Shown: positions 1 to 42,255 of the stretch, one piece after another | Position numbering within the stretch: the first letter of the stretch is position 1 | Layout of the letters: each line of letters opens with the position of its first letter | Assembly (NCBI GenBank): GCA_963693365.1 | Contig: CAVNZM010000014.1 | Coordinates: forward strand, 6,758,001-6,822,000 | Reading direction: 5' to 3' | Length of the DNA: 64,000 bases | Source: Amoebidium appalachense | Lineage: Eukaryota; Ichthyosporea | Notes under the pieces: model-generated | Database searches by the model: none | Told to the model about the DNA's origin: nothing | The model's input: only the letters and a program-made list of their open reading frames with translations | Program-made: the position numbers and the translations under genes

Positions 1-9
1 GTGTGTGTG

Positions 10-122
10 CTAACGGTGGCATAAGCGAATTGCTGGCATGACGATACCCAATTCACGACGTTCTTAATATGCTCCGGCACGTGATTCAAACGCCCCGAAT
101 GGGCACTATCCGACCAAGCAAT
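10..122 (+). repeat. Intronic repeat, copy 1 of 2 (eIF5)
   Basis: About 113 bp that recur at 1061-1173 in another intron of the same gene. The last 90 bp differ at only about four positions; the first 25 bp are more diverged. It lies upstream of the acceptor at 240. Confidence 0.85.
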
Positions 123-240
123 CCATTCTATCTTCCTGTCTTGCACCCTTACACCCTCTTTGCTAGCCATGGATGTACTTCCTCTCCTCCTCTTCTAAAT
201 GTTCCACGCACTAACCATATATGGGCATTTCCTTTTTTAG

Positions 241-441
241 TTTTGCGACAAGGACCCCGAGACGCAGCGTTGCCTGCTGGGTGCCATTGAGCGCCTGACG
301 TCTGTGCTGTACCCCAGCCTGCTGGCCAAGGTGGCCCACATCATCAAGGCACTCTACGACCTGGACATTGTCGAGGAGGAGGTGTGTGTGTGTGTGTGTG
401 TGTTTGTGGGCTTTTGAGTGTGTGTGTGTGTGTTTGTGGTT

Positions 442-472
<31 letters not shown>

Positions 473-1812
473 GATATGAGTGGGTCCTTTTAAATGTGTG
501 CTTTTGAGTGTATGTGGAGGGGAAGGGGGAAGGGGGGGGGGGGGGGGGGTCGGATCACTCGAATGTGCTGGATTGGTGGCCGCACACATGTGTGAATGTT
601 ATTGTCATTTGGGTGGTCGGGTGGGGGGGGGGGGGGGGGAGAGGGGGATGGGGGAAGGGGGGGAGGGGGTTACTTAGGCGGTGGGTCTGTCGTCATGCCT
701 GTCAGCGAGTGTGTGTGTGTGTGTGTGTGTGCGTTCGTGTGCATCCCCTCTCTTCGTGTGCATGAGTGCGCATGTGCCTGACTACTTTGCTCCCTGCAGG
801 TGCTTGTTGAGTGGGGGGACCAGACCACCTCCAAGTATGTCAGCGGTGAAAACTTCAAGAAGGTCGTGGCCCAGGCAAGGAAGGTCCTCGACTGGCTGAA
901 GTACGTATACTCCCCAAAGATTGTTGGTTTCTCTCAGTGTTTTGTGTCTGTTGGGGTGGTGTTTTGGTTCCTGGCTACCTGCATGGGGGGTTATGATGTG
1001 TTGATATTAGCGGTGTGTTTGTTTCTGTGCAGTGGGTTTTAGGGGTTTACGACACACACGCTAAGGTGTATAAGGTGGATTTCTTGGCATGACGATACCC
1101 AATTCACGACGGTCTTAATATGCTCCGGCAGGTGATTCAAAGGCCCCGAATGGGCACTATCCGACCAAGCAATGTAATGCAATCGATCAACACCCCCCTA
1201 GCACCTTTTATCCGCGCACGTGCACACTTGCACACATGCACTGACCCTTAGCCAATCACAGGGAGGCCGAGAGTGATGACGATGATGAGGATGACGATCT
1301 TGCCTTCAGCTCGAAGGGTGCTGCTGACATCTCCTCGGCAGCTGCTTCCTCCCGCCTTCCTTGTACGTGCCCCCCCCCCCCCCCAAAAAAAAAAAAAAAA
1401 AAAAAAACTTCCCTCTGATCCTACAGTGCACACACGCACACTCCCTCTCCCTCTCTCACTCACGCGTGCGCTCACGGTGACGCACATATAGGCACATGAT
1501 GCGTGGCTGGTGGGTGATTTTCAAGACAGGGCACCACCAAGTGCAGATGCGGTTTATAGCCACAATGGCATTATATGCACGGGGTGTCAGTCTACTTCAT
1601 GTTTGTGCTCACTGGGATGTTGTTCTTTGTTGGTTCCTGCACTTGCACACGTGGTGTATCTTCTGCACACGCAGACTGATTTTTTAATTTGCACACACCG
1701 ACTATTTTAATTTTTATTATCAGCCGTTCCTTCTGCCGGTGCTGCCAAGGCCGCCCCCGCTGCCGCGGCTGCAGAGGACGATGACGATGACCTGGACATC
1801 GACAACATCTAG
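241..1812 (+). CDS. EIF5: Translation initiation factor eIF5, C-terminal part (last four exons)
   Basis: Exons 241-381, 800-900, 1262-1362 and 1724-1812 join in one frame (phases 0, 2, 1) to give the last 143 residues; the N-terminus lies left of the window. The first two exons encode the W2/HEAT domain that ends eIF5. It contains the family patterns LLAKVAHIIKALYDLDIVEEE (split here only by its intron) and EWGDQTTSKYVS, followed by VLDWLKEAE and an aspartate-rich stretch. This is the region known to bind eIF2-beta and eIF1/eIF3c, while the N-terminal GAP domain acts on eIF2-GTP in the cytosolic pre-initiation complex. The end DDDDDLDIDNI resembles eIF5 tails of other eukaryotes. The middle exon adds an Ala/Ser-rich linker. 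Donors are GTGTGT, GTACGT and GTACGT. A polyadenylation hexamer lies 330 bp past the stop. Confidence 0.9.
382..799 (+). repeat. G-tract and GT-rich intron of eIF5
   Basis: The intron carries short (GT)n arrays directly after the donor, three G runs (around 451-473, 530-549 and 623-639) and another GT array near 709-731. No coding signal was seen. Confidence 0.8.
1061..1173 (+). repeat. Intronic repeat, copy 2 of 2 (eIF5)
   Basis: Same sequence and orientation as 10-122, in the 901-1261 intron. No copy was noticed in the other genes of the window. It is distinct from the C-tailed family found further right. Confidence 0.85.
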
Positions 1813-2177
1813 ACGGTGATTGGCTGGGGGTCACGTGCACACCACCCCATTGGTCCACTGCCCTGCCATCTTGATGTGCGACCGTGGTGGCTGGGTTGCT
1901 ATTGGCTGAGGGTCATGTGGTCTTTTGCCTGGTTGTGGCTTGTGCTTGGGACATTGTTCGGGTTTGCCGTTGGTTAGATACCATGCATGTTTACGCTGTG
2001 TGTGTATAATCTAATGGGTGTTCCGATAGTGTAATGTATGTGACGCGGTATTGTGAAGGCATGGACTTAAATATCTGTATTCTGATTTGCCGGCACCGGC
2101 GCTGAATGTGTGCATATGTCGAATTAGTGAGGATGTATTCGAATAAATGAAATGGCTACATTGTCCTCGAAACATTA

Positions 2178-2214
<37 letters not shown>

Positions 2215-2877
2215 CCCTTGCCTGCCTGACCACCCTCTCCCCCTCCTCCGCAGATGCACACATACACAACCATGTACCACTGTGACGGTAGTTATGGGCA
2301 ACCTTCATATTAGCGACTGATATCAAAATTTTGTGGCGAGTGCACTATTACAAGGCTCGTATGCGTTGCCAGCTGCCACCCAAATGCCTAGGCCTGCATG
2401 CAGTTATGGAAATATTTGGGCGGTGTTGTGCGCACTACATGTGCATGTGATAGATCGAGCGCGAGCTCGGCCCGGGTGTGTGCACGTGGCATATGCATGA
2501 CGGTGTGGGTGTGCTCGGGGACTCGAGTATGCAGGCGTCTTAAGGTCGCGCGCCACTGGGTGGAAGGGTGCAGGGCGGACTGTGTGCGTGGCAGCGGTTT
2601 TGGCGCATGTGTGGATGCTCACGTGCTGAGTGAGACGCTGAGTGTGCCAGTGTGCATGTACAGATACAAATGATCCGCGGCCGTCCTCCTCCTCCCCTCC
2701 CCCCCGGGCCCCCTCCTGCTTTGTTTTTGCATCGTACGTGTGTGAGTGTATGCTGGTGTATTTATGCACGCGCCACGTGCACTGTGACGCAGACCTCCGG
2801 CCCGAGAAAGCGAGAGAGAGAGAGGGGGGGGGGGGGGGGGGGGGAGGGGGGATCACTGAGAAATAGGTGCCACAAAT

Positions 2878-2916
<39 letters not shown>

Positions 2917-3663
2917 CGCTATGCATGCACACGTGTACACGGAAGTTATAAATTGTGGGTACCGACCGATTTATGCGCATGCTGCACATGCATGCATGCA
3001 TGCGCAAAAGGACAGACACGGTGTAAATTGTGCAAAATCGGAAGAAGTTACTCTACCAGGATCATAGGAGATATCAAAAACGGACTTTTTAGTTATCTCT
3101 TCAGATTATCAATTGCAGCTCCAAGTCACTACTTGAAAAGGCTACACGTGAATAAATAAGTAATCAAACCCATTCATATATTAGCTTTCTTCTTCAAATT
3201 CATGCTAACATCAAAGACATGCTTACCCAGTCTAGCTGCTCAGCCTACAACAATATACAACCAAACTACAAAGCAAACTTTACAGTTAACGGCAATATGG
3301 CAAACTTTAAATTTATAACTACAAGTAGGCAGGTCACATGATGGTAGAAGAGCATGGTAAACGTTCTTTGAACAAGGGAAGATTGTCGCAAATATGTAAT
3401 CATGTACAATTCATGGGTGATTTTTTTTTTACTTAGCCTAAGTGTGCATGTTTTCCTACAATATGTATTTGCCAAGCAAGGTAACGAATAAAACGGTAAA
3501 ATTAAATTTTCTGAATGTATTCACCTTTCTCGTGGAGACATCATCGGTGGTAAATAACGCTCTAGAATCCAAACTATCATGGTGCAACGTGAGTTGTAAT
3601 GCCCATAAACCCCCCCATTACCTTCTTGGTCATAACAAAAAAACCCCACAATCAGCAACTTAA
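1813..3663. other. Intergenic region between convergent eIF5 and TRAF-like locus
   Basis: Contains the eIF5 3'UTR, a C run (about 2180-2210), a GA/G-rich block (2812-2850) and a G run of about 38 bases (2879-2916). From 3000 to 3660 it is AT-rich, ordinary sequence. No gene, RNA gene or conserved coding stretch was seen. Confidence 0.6.
2142..2147 (+). promoter_or_regulatory. Polyadenylation signal AATAAA for eIF5
   Basis: Canonical hexamer 330 bp after the eIF5 stop and just before a C run at about 2180-2210. It is the first good hexamer downstream. Confidence 0.6.
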
Positions 3664-4407
3664 TTAATGTGTATGCACATAGAACCACATCACCCCATCC
3701 ACATGATATTTCTGCACAGACCCCGCACCAACACCCAGCGCAGTTGCTGAGTCGACAAAACATGAGAACCCGTAGCCTTGAGGTGCCTGTCTCGGACGTC
3801 CAACCTTATCAAAAGAATTCCTTACATCTTTGTCTGTTTTCAGTAGACTTCCCTGTACGTGATATTGTGTTGGGCCTTGGTCGATTAGCGTAATCGTGAT
3901 GCTGTGGGGAAAAAGCCACACCAAGTGATCATCAAAGGCAGGGCCCCGGGGGAGTAGACGAAAGGACACCGCCATATTCCCGGCCTGTTCGGGTCTCGAC
4001 CCGTTAAAGTATGCGTCCAACCAGAAAGAATACCCGTTTGGAAGCACCGCATGTGTAGAGCTTCTATACCGCCCGGGGGCATCGTTTATTGTGGCCGATG
4101 TGACGTTTCTTAGACATACGAATGCCCCCTAGGTGAGCCGCGGCGAATTGCCAAATGCTTTGGGGAAGAAGTGACGGGCCATGACCGAATCGCGCAATCC
4201 GATGACGATTTCAAGCGATTCTACTTGTCGGTAGAGGAGGGGCACGTGTGCTTGTGTCTGCACGTGCTCTTCTATTTTGCTGCGAATAATTTGTTGGCGG
4301 CAGCCAAGAGCAGGACATCTGATTGGTGCTGCCACACAGGAGCCACGGTGGCCTGCGGGAGGAAAAGATATTATTGAAGATATGTGTGTGTGTGTGTGTG
4401 TGTGTGT

Positions 4408-4438
<31 letters not shown>

Positions 4439-4653
4439 TGTGTGGGTGCGGCATGTCTGGATGCATGTATGCATGTACACGTGTACACAGCACTACACTG
4501 TTTTCAGATAACAACATTAATTGTCATAAAAACATGCAGTAAGCCACGTGTGTAAGCGCACATATGTTCTGCAATATGCAAAGAAAAGCAATAACCGGTA
4601 CCCTTGTGATGCGCACCGTAAATTATCCTTACTCTTACTCATCCCATCCCCCA

Positions 4654-4654
<1 letters not shown>

Positions 4655-4714
<60 letters not shown>
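4655..4714 (+). repeat. 60-base C run in the TRAF-like locus
   Basis: Uninterrupted poly-C on the + strand followed by a (CCCG)n-like stretch to about 4741. It lies in the intron of the minus-strand TRAF-like locus, where it reads as poly-G. Neighbouring introns hold further C (4953-4980) and GA/G-rich (5410-5715) blocks. Confidence 0.9.
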
Positions 4715-4715
<1 letters not shown>

Positions 4716-5241
4716 CCCGCCCCGCCCGCCCGCCCGCCCGCCCACCGGCCTGCCCGTCACCCACCGAAAAAAAATCTCACCATTTATGCCAAAGCACACG
4801 ACACAACACACCCTTACCCCGGAAAAAATGCGCAAATTTCCGCAACAGACCAAATACTAGCACTTGCACAATCCAGATGTGAAGCAAGTGAGTAAATATC
4901 ACGCTAGTGGACCCAAATAGAGACATTGGTTGCAGACAATTTCTAGCAACCCTCCCCCCCCCCCCCCCCCCCCCCCCCCCCGTCTGCCCGTTCCCCCCCT
5001 TCTTCTGGGCCTTTTGCCTTCCATCATCTGACTGCCGCACCTTTCTCCTCTTATCCACCCCTACTCTAGCATCTTTCAGTTCTCCCTCCCTCTCCTCCCT
5101 TTCCTGCAACTCCTTCCTCCCGCCTCCCTGCCTCCCCCCTCCCATCAATTTCCCCCCAGTTTTTCCTGCTTCTTACTGCAAAATAATGCTTTGAGGCCTG
5201 GGGAGAGATATAAATAGGACTTGGGACTGCTAACATGGGTG

Positions 5242-5265
5242 TTGGATCGAAAGCTTTCGATCCAA
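5242..5265. repeat. 24-bp perfect palindrome
   Basis: Perfect inverted repeat with no spacer, centred on AAAGCTTT, arms TTGGATCGAAAG. It lies inside the intron of the TRAF-like locus. Confidence 0.9.
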
Positions 5266-6220
5266 GTGTCCGTGGGAAGCTTGTGTGTATGTGTATGTGT
5301 GGGTCTGTGAGTAAGTAGTTGTGTGTGTATGTATGTGTAGGTGTGGGTCTGTGAGTAAGTGGTTGTGTGTGTGTATGTGCGTGTGTGTGTGCCTGCGCAC
5401 GAGGAAGGAGATGTGTGAGTGTGGGTGGGTGGGGGAGAAGGGGGGGAGGAGGGGAGGAGGGAAAGGAAAGGAGGGGAATCTGAGAGAATGACTCATAAGG
5501 GGGTTCTGTGTGAAGGTGTGGTTGTCTCAGTGGCAGCATAGAGTTTCGGAGTGGGAAAAAGACGAGACACGTGAAGAAGGGGAAGGACTGGACGGAGGCC
5601 ACCTATCGGGAGGCACGGGGAGGGGGGAGGGGCGGGAAGGGGGGGAAGGCGAGGGCAGGGGGGGGGGGGAGGGGGGGGGGGGGGGGAGGGGGGAGGGGAG
5701 GGGGGGGGGGGGGGCAGGAAGCCTCACCTTCCCAGTCTCGGCGAGGCACTTTGCTGTGGCAATCTTTGCATGTCTGCACAGAAAATGGGCACTCGTGTTC
5801 GTGCGCCTGCATCTTCACTCTGGGTATCATCGCCCTACACCCCTCGTTAACGCACTGTGTGGGCTGGTAGGATCACTTTGCCACATGGTCGGAGATGGAC
5901 CCGATGGTGCAGGCGTGCTCACACCCATTCTCCTTGTTGTTGCAGCTCGAGGTTTCCATGTGTGCGTGCCAGCCGCTTTCCAAAGTCAACGAGGTCTTTC
6001 TTTGTGAGTTTTTCTCTCTCGTTCGGACACGTCTTGCTACGAGTGAGCCAATCTTCGATGCAAGGGCGGCAAAACACACCTCGCACTCTCGTGTGATGCA
6101 ACGGTTCTCTTTGCTTGGCACCTCTGTGCAGATGGAACATACGTAGTCTTTGGCTGAAACGGCATATTCGGGTAGAAAGCGGGAGAGGTCGAAGCGTTCC
6201 ATGGTTGATTTACCCGACAG

Positions 6221-6510
6221 GTGACGAGAGAGAGAGGGGGAAGGGGGGGGGGGGGGGGGGGAGGGTTGAAGGAGAGAGAGAGAAATACAGGGAGAGAGAG
6301 AGACAGAGAGAGAGAGCGAGAAAGAGAGCGAGAAAGAGAGGGGGGGACAGAGAGAGAGGTGGGGGGAGAGGGCGGGGGGGGGGGGGGGGGGGGGGGAGGA
6401 GAGAGAATGAGAGAGAGAGAGAGACAGAGAGAGCGAGAGAGATGGGGGGGGGGGGGGGGGGGGGGAGAGGGGTAGAAGAGTGAGAGAGAGGGTGGGGGAG
6501 GGAGAGAGAA
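6221..6510 (+). repeat. (GA)n / poly-G block upstream of the TRAF-like ATG
   Basis: Alternating GAGA and G-run sequence; on the strand of the TRAF-like locus it is a polypyrimidine CT/C block directly upstream of the start codon. It may be 5'UTR or an intron. It encodes nothing recognisable. Confidence 0.75.
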
Positions 6511-7570
6511 TCGTTGAGGGGTCTGAATGAGTCGATGTAGAACCGTTCCTCCTCTTTATCATTTCATGACGAATCCATCCTCAACATGTCTTTCATAGTC
6601 TGGCACTTACTGACGTCATGAAACCACAAAGAGGCGGCATATGGCGTTCATATATAGAAGTTGAAGTATACGCTGTAGACTACGCGGGTTTTGGCGCGAA
6701 AAATTCCCCGCGTCGCTGAGCCATATGTACACGTGTGGACAAGTGAATTTCGTTCGGCTGCTAAATAGAGCTCGAGGGTTTGGATGTGCCAGCCAAATCA
6801 CATGCTCTGTGAGCCTTTTTTTCCCCAGTACTCCTACGGTTCTACAAACAAGTCGAAATGTTTTGGTAGTCTGTCAATGCATATAGCAAAGGAGTAAGGA
6901 GGACTGGTTCGGAATCTTTCCTACCAATCAGACATCAGATCCTCCTGATGCGTAACCCCGCAACACTGGAAATGGAGAATGGAGGAACTGCCCCACAAAG
7001 TAAACCTGTTTCTCTCTTACAGCAAGGCTTCACGTTTCTTTGCATTGTGCTGCTCTCGAATGTGTAGAGCAAAGAGCGCACACAAACGTGTCGCTTAGCA
7101 GTGTGTTTTCCTTGCTTTTCATTAGTTGAACTTACATGAAGCACGGGAAGCCACTGAAGGTTTCAAGCTATGACAAGACATGCATTTAGTAGCTTGGCGG
7201 GAAGGCGGCATGCGGCGGGCTTGTTGGGCGGGCCAGGGAAGAGGGGAAGAGGGGAGGTGTGTGTGCGTGTGCGTGTGTGTGTGTGTGTGGAGGGAGGTGG
7301 TGGTGGTGGTGGTGGTGGTGGTGGTGGTGGTGGTTGGGGGGGGGGGGGGGGGGGGGGAGGGGGGGGGGGGGGGGGGGGGCAAACCCAAAGGACAAAGAAA
7401 AACGAAAAGAAGCCGACTTTTGGTGGTGTTGTTGTTGTTGTTGTTGTTGTTGTTGTGTGTGCGTGTGTGTGTGCCTGTGTGTGCGTGTGTGTGCGAGTGC
7501 GTGCGTGTGTGCGTGGGTGCGTGTGTGCCTACCCTTGTGTGTGCTACCTCAAACTGGTGTGGTTTCCCAG
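6511..7570. other. Probable shared upstream region of the TRAF-like locus and the unknown gene
   Basis: Unique sequence at 6511-7250, then (GGT)n/poly-G (7297-7379) and (TTG)n (7426-7455). The first exon(s) of the unknown + strand gene should lie here, because its first recognised exon begins inside a codon, but I could not find a convincing start. No other gene was seen. Confidence 0.4.
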
Positions 7571-18011
<10,441 letters not shown>

Positions 18012-18505
18012 GCGTGATTGATACATTTAAGCATAATGTAATGAGTACATTTAAGCATGATGTCATTGGTACACTAAGTTAAGCATAATGTACACAATTA
18101 ATACATTTAAGAATGAATGTAATTAACGGAAATACATAAATGCATGCCATGGGACTTCATTAGTTAGGGAAGGAGTTATCTGAATCGTAACCTTAAAGTC
18201 CCATTTCTGAAAGGAACAAGGGTTTCCGGATCCGCCCGGCCCTGTAGCCTTGTATACGGTATTAATATGAACCCATTACTAGCTTTTTTTTTAGTTGCCG
18301 TGGGAGGTTGGTGTAGATTTGTGGGGTTGTTGGCATGGTACGTACACCAGGCTTAAATATGGAAATGAAACTCTGTGTAATATCAACATTATAAAACCAG
18401 ACATGATGACAACATGCATTAATCAAGTGATGTGTGATTAAAAGAGACGGAAATTATGCATGCAGGCCATGCACGACAACACTTCCTTCATTAATAATTA
18501 GTTAG

Positions 18506-18511
18506 AATAAA
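18506..18511 (+). promoter_or_regulatory. Possible polyadenylation signal AATAAA of the unknown gene
   Basis: First AATAAA after the stop at 18011, about 495 bp downstream in AT-rich sequence. Confidence 0.35.
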
Positions 18512-19859
18512 CCTGATAGCAAGACCAGTACGTAAATTTCAAAATTATACGTGTACACCACGGGAATTTCAAACGTGCGCACGTGTGTATGTCCACGTAC
18601 GTGTACACATCCAGATCAGAGCCATCTGGCCCTATGAGAAAGAGGTACATAAGGCATCATAGGTGCATGCATGTGCTACTGTGTTTACGGCCGACCGTGG
18701 CGCTGGCGTGGGTGGGTCCGCTGGGTCGACGGTGGCACCCGGCCACACGTGTCCTCGGGTCCGAGAGGAATTATGAAAATATGCACGTGTACATGTGGGG
18801 CTTTCATGCGCTATCATAAAACAAGCATGTATCCGAGGTGACGGAACAAACATGTGACATTATGTCATGGGTGCCTGCACCAAAACACCATGTGTGCACG
18901 TGTCTTATAGTTAGGCCACCTGCACGTGTACATGTACATGTACATGTGACAGTATTGGGTCAAATTTGCCTGATCGAGCCCGAGAACTAACTGCGAAAGT
19001 GTGAAAACTTATGGTCTTTATATACTTATTGACTTGCTCGAAAGTTTCAATCTGATTGGTGCTTCTAAGGCTGCGTGAACGGGGGCAAAAGTTCTAAATG
19101 CTCAAAAAATGTAAACAAAAAGCATTATTATGTGCGAATAAGGATAACGCCAAACAATTGATTTCTATGAAAATAGAAATTAATTATAAAGCTCCTTGTA
19201 TGTACAGACGTGTGCTTTTTTCAGTGCATCGTTTACGAATCTGACTGTGCCACGGCAACCCGGTCGCTCTCGCCTCCAGGTCAAGACTCCAGACTCGAGA
19301 CTCAAGAATTTATAATTATGATCATGGACCACATGGCAGCTGCCTGGAATTTGAGACCCCGCCGACTACCGTCGTGACTCGACGAGTCGTGAATGTGCAG
19401 CCAAGACCCACCACACCGCAAACCCTTTTGTGTGTTGTTAACTGTTGTGCTATTAATTATTAAGCCATGTGAATTACTGTGTCTGTGCGCATCTTTCTTT
19501 TCCATGGCTTTACTTTATGAAAACACGAAATGTTTCTTTGGCCGATGAAGTTTGGGGGGATTCATTTCCTGCCCTGCAAAAGGAACCAATCGGAATTGGC
19601 TATTTCTCATAAAAGATTTTCAAGCCCTGTCTATTGTGTAGATAGCCTGACGGTCACTCACCCAGAGAAAAAGATGTACAAAAAGCTCAGGCGGTTCCGA
19701 ATAAACGTTAAACATAATTTATTGTGAAGCATACGCGCCAACCCAGTTATCTCTTCTACATGCATAGCAGAACGCTTACAGCCATCATTGTGGCACGCAC
19801 GGATGGAATGTGCCCAGTATATCCAAATATGCAGAGAAGGGGCGGTCTGTTCTGGTCGA

Positions 19860-20255
19860 TCCAGCCCGAAAACTTTCGGGTTGGGCATGACCAGACCAAC
19901 CCGAAATATTTCGGGTACCGGTTGGGCTAGGGCGTTTGGGCTGGGGTACCTTATGATCTGGCCTCTCCCCAGCAGTAACAGAGTGTTTGTAACTTGGAAA
20001 ACCCTAAGCAGGTTCAAATTTATGTAAAAAAATATGTGTGGTGTAAATCGCATGTTTTTTAGTGTGGGCTGGGTTTGTCCCCAAGGCCCAAGCTCATATA
20101 TGACGCCTTGGAGTGCGCCGCCCAGGCCATGATGGCAGCATTTTGCGCAAACAGGTTAGCTATATTTGGTTACACATTAGCTATATTTAGTAGTACCCGC
20201 CAGCCCAACCCAGCCCGAAAAAAATTCGGGTTGGGCTGACCAGACCAATATGGTC
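19860..20255. repeat. Cluster of CCCGAA..TTCGGG palindromes
   Basis: Three hairpins: one near 19863 (arms CCCGAAA, 2-base loop), a perfect 18-bp palindrome ACCCGAAATATTTCGGGT near 19899, and one near 20205 (CAGCCCGAA arm, A-rich loop, TTCGGGTTGGGCTG). The string GACCAGACCAA recurs beside them. Confidence 0.75.
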
Positions 20256-20916
20256 TGTCTCACGAATGCTTCTTTATGATTAGCATAAAGTCACAGTCAA
20301 CTTACACCACATAGCAGCACAATGACCCAGTGACCTGGCAGTCAAGTGCGCACCCAGCGATTTAAAATTCCTGCAAGCTCCAAGTAATGGAAAAATATTA
20401 TAACTAATATTTTTTTAACAGAAAAATCACTACACTCTGTCTATTTGTTTCGTGGAACGTGGCGCATGTAGCCATGGCGGCAGGTATGTGCTATTTAGGG
20501 AGGCCTTGATCGTGCCGCAGCGGTGGTCCATGGACCTTGTTTGATCCGGTCTAAAAATAGCAAACTGCGATTCACATTTCAGACGTGACCGACTCCTGCA
20601 GAGGAAGATTGTGTTGTAGGTGGTGAGTCACTCATGACAAGGAGAGGGGGGAGTAAACTACAAAAATAGACTGTATACACAGGCATACACACGCCTATCA
20701 ACCACGGAGTTGTAGTGATTACCGTGACGAGAAAAGAGCAGAATAAGTAGTTCTTTTTTTGCATACACACACTCACCTATAGAAGTTTACACGGCATCAC
20801 TTCGAAAGTTGTCGTGCTTTCGCAGTGCCCGCAAGTCATTTACAGGGTGCATGAACACTATACTGTCACGATGATAGGGGGGCCTTTGATTACTGTGACC
20901 AATAGATAAAGGCCCA

Positions 20917-41356
<20,440 letters not shown>

Positions 41357-41913
41357 ATTTTTTTCTTTGAATGAATGCAACATGAATATTGTGCTCGCCG
41401 TAATCTCAAATTGATTAATGACTTCTCATATCGTTGGTTGAATCAGCATCGGTTGTGTTGGATGGTATGTGTGGCATCCACGCACCGTATTGCTTGTGTA
41501 AATGAATATCTTCAGTTTTGGAGTTTTTTGTTTGAATTTTTGTGCTTTAATTCCTCTCTCCTACATTATTCATGTGCACTTGTTACTTGTACAAAACACG
41601 TGCACACATACACATACACAATCACACACATACACATACGCATATGCATTCACATACGCATAGGCAAATACGTGCGCATCGCACACACGCACACCACCCG
41701 TTTCATACGGTAATTATCGATATGATCTGACTAGCTAATAGCGCACACCCCACCCAAGGATGGTGGGTCCTAGAACACGGGTCGAATGACCCTCATAGCA
41801 CGTGTTTCCTGGTGTGTCAGCGGGGACTGACTCCACACACGTGTAGGCATGAATGAAATGCACGTGGAATGTATGGTATGTATTTGGACTGATTTCGTTG
41901 GATAATTGCGTAT

Positions 41914-41919
41914 AATAAA
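41914..41919 (+). promoter_or_regulatory. Possible polyadenylation signal AATAAA of KSR
   Basis: Hexamer about 560 bp past the KSR stop, the first one noticed downstream. Confidence 0.35.
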
Positions 41920-42255
41920 CACTCGTATGCTGGTGAGCACCGTCAGTATAATTGGCACCAAGTTTTGAGGGCCACAGCAAGAGAAAATGTGCACGAATAT
42001 TTAATGCCACTCGCTTGCGCTCGCACCATCCCATATGCGTGTATGACCTGAGGTACACGCAAGGGCATTATGGTGCACACACTCTCTCATTCAAGTACAC
42101 TTGCCCATTCAACAAAGGCTGAACATGTCATAACTTCTGCACATATGCATGGTAGGCAGAAGCATCGCATGTATTTTTCACCGTAGACGGCGTCGAAGGG
42201 TGCCATATGTGCATGCAGTTCAAATTTGCCGGGACACTGTAGCTCTGAATAGTTG

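Larger units (their letters stand above)
3664..6202 (-). pseudogene. TRAF-like RING / TRAF zinc-finger / MATH locus, probably decayed
   Basis: Reading leftwards, exon 6202-5728 starts with a well-placed ATG (AACCATGG) and a RING start CSICTEVPSKENRC. The second half of the RING (VFCRPCIEDWL, then TCPNEREKL) is in a neighbouring frame. The next segment returns to the first frame with the TRAF-finger pattern CNNKENGC, then CVNEGC and H-x3-C. Exon 4352-4132 gives another finger (CPALGC, then H) and a short helical segment. The same frame continues at 4128-3664 with a MATH/TRAF domain (GYSFWLDAYFNGS, GYGFSCFV, final VMWFYV). Such proteins are ubiquitin ligases or receptor adaptors. Defects: two opposite frameshifts near 6080 and 5945, TGA at 5873-5875 where a zinc-binding Cys is expected, and TAG at 4129-4131. 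The middle exon or exons between 5728 and 4352 were not found. A pseudogene is likeliest; base-calling errors are possible. Confidence 0.75.
18012..20916. other. Intergenic region between the unknown gene and KSR
   Basis: Mostly unique, AT-rich sequence with almost no simple repeats, in contrast to the introns. It holds a cluster of short palindromes (19860-20255). No exon-like stretch was recognised. The KSR promoter should be in the last few hundred bases. Confidence 0.55.

Noticed and set aside
5853-5875. A 22-nt intron removing the TGA codon of the TRAF-like locus
   Set aside because: GTGATC..CACAG fits GT-AG, but 22 nt is far shorter than any other intron here, and the reading frame and zinc-finger spacing are preserved when the segment is translated, so it is coding sequence with a TGA.
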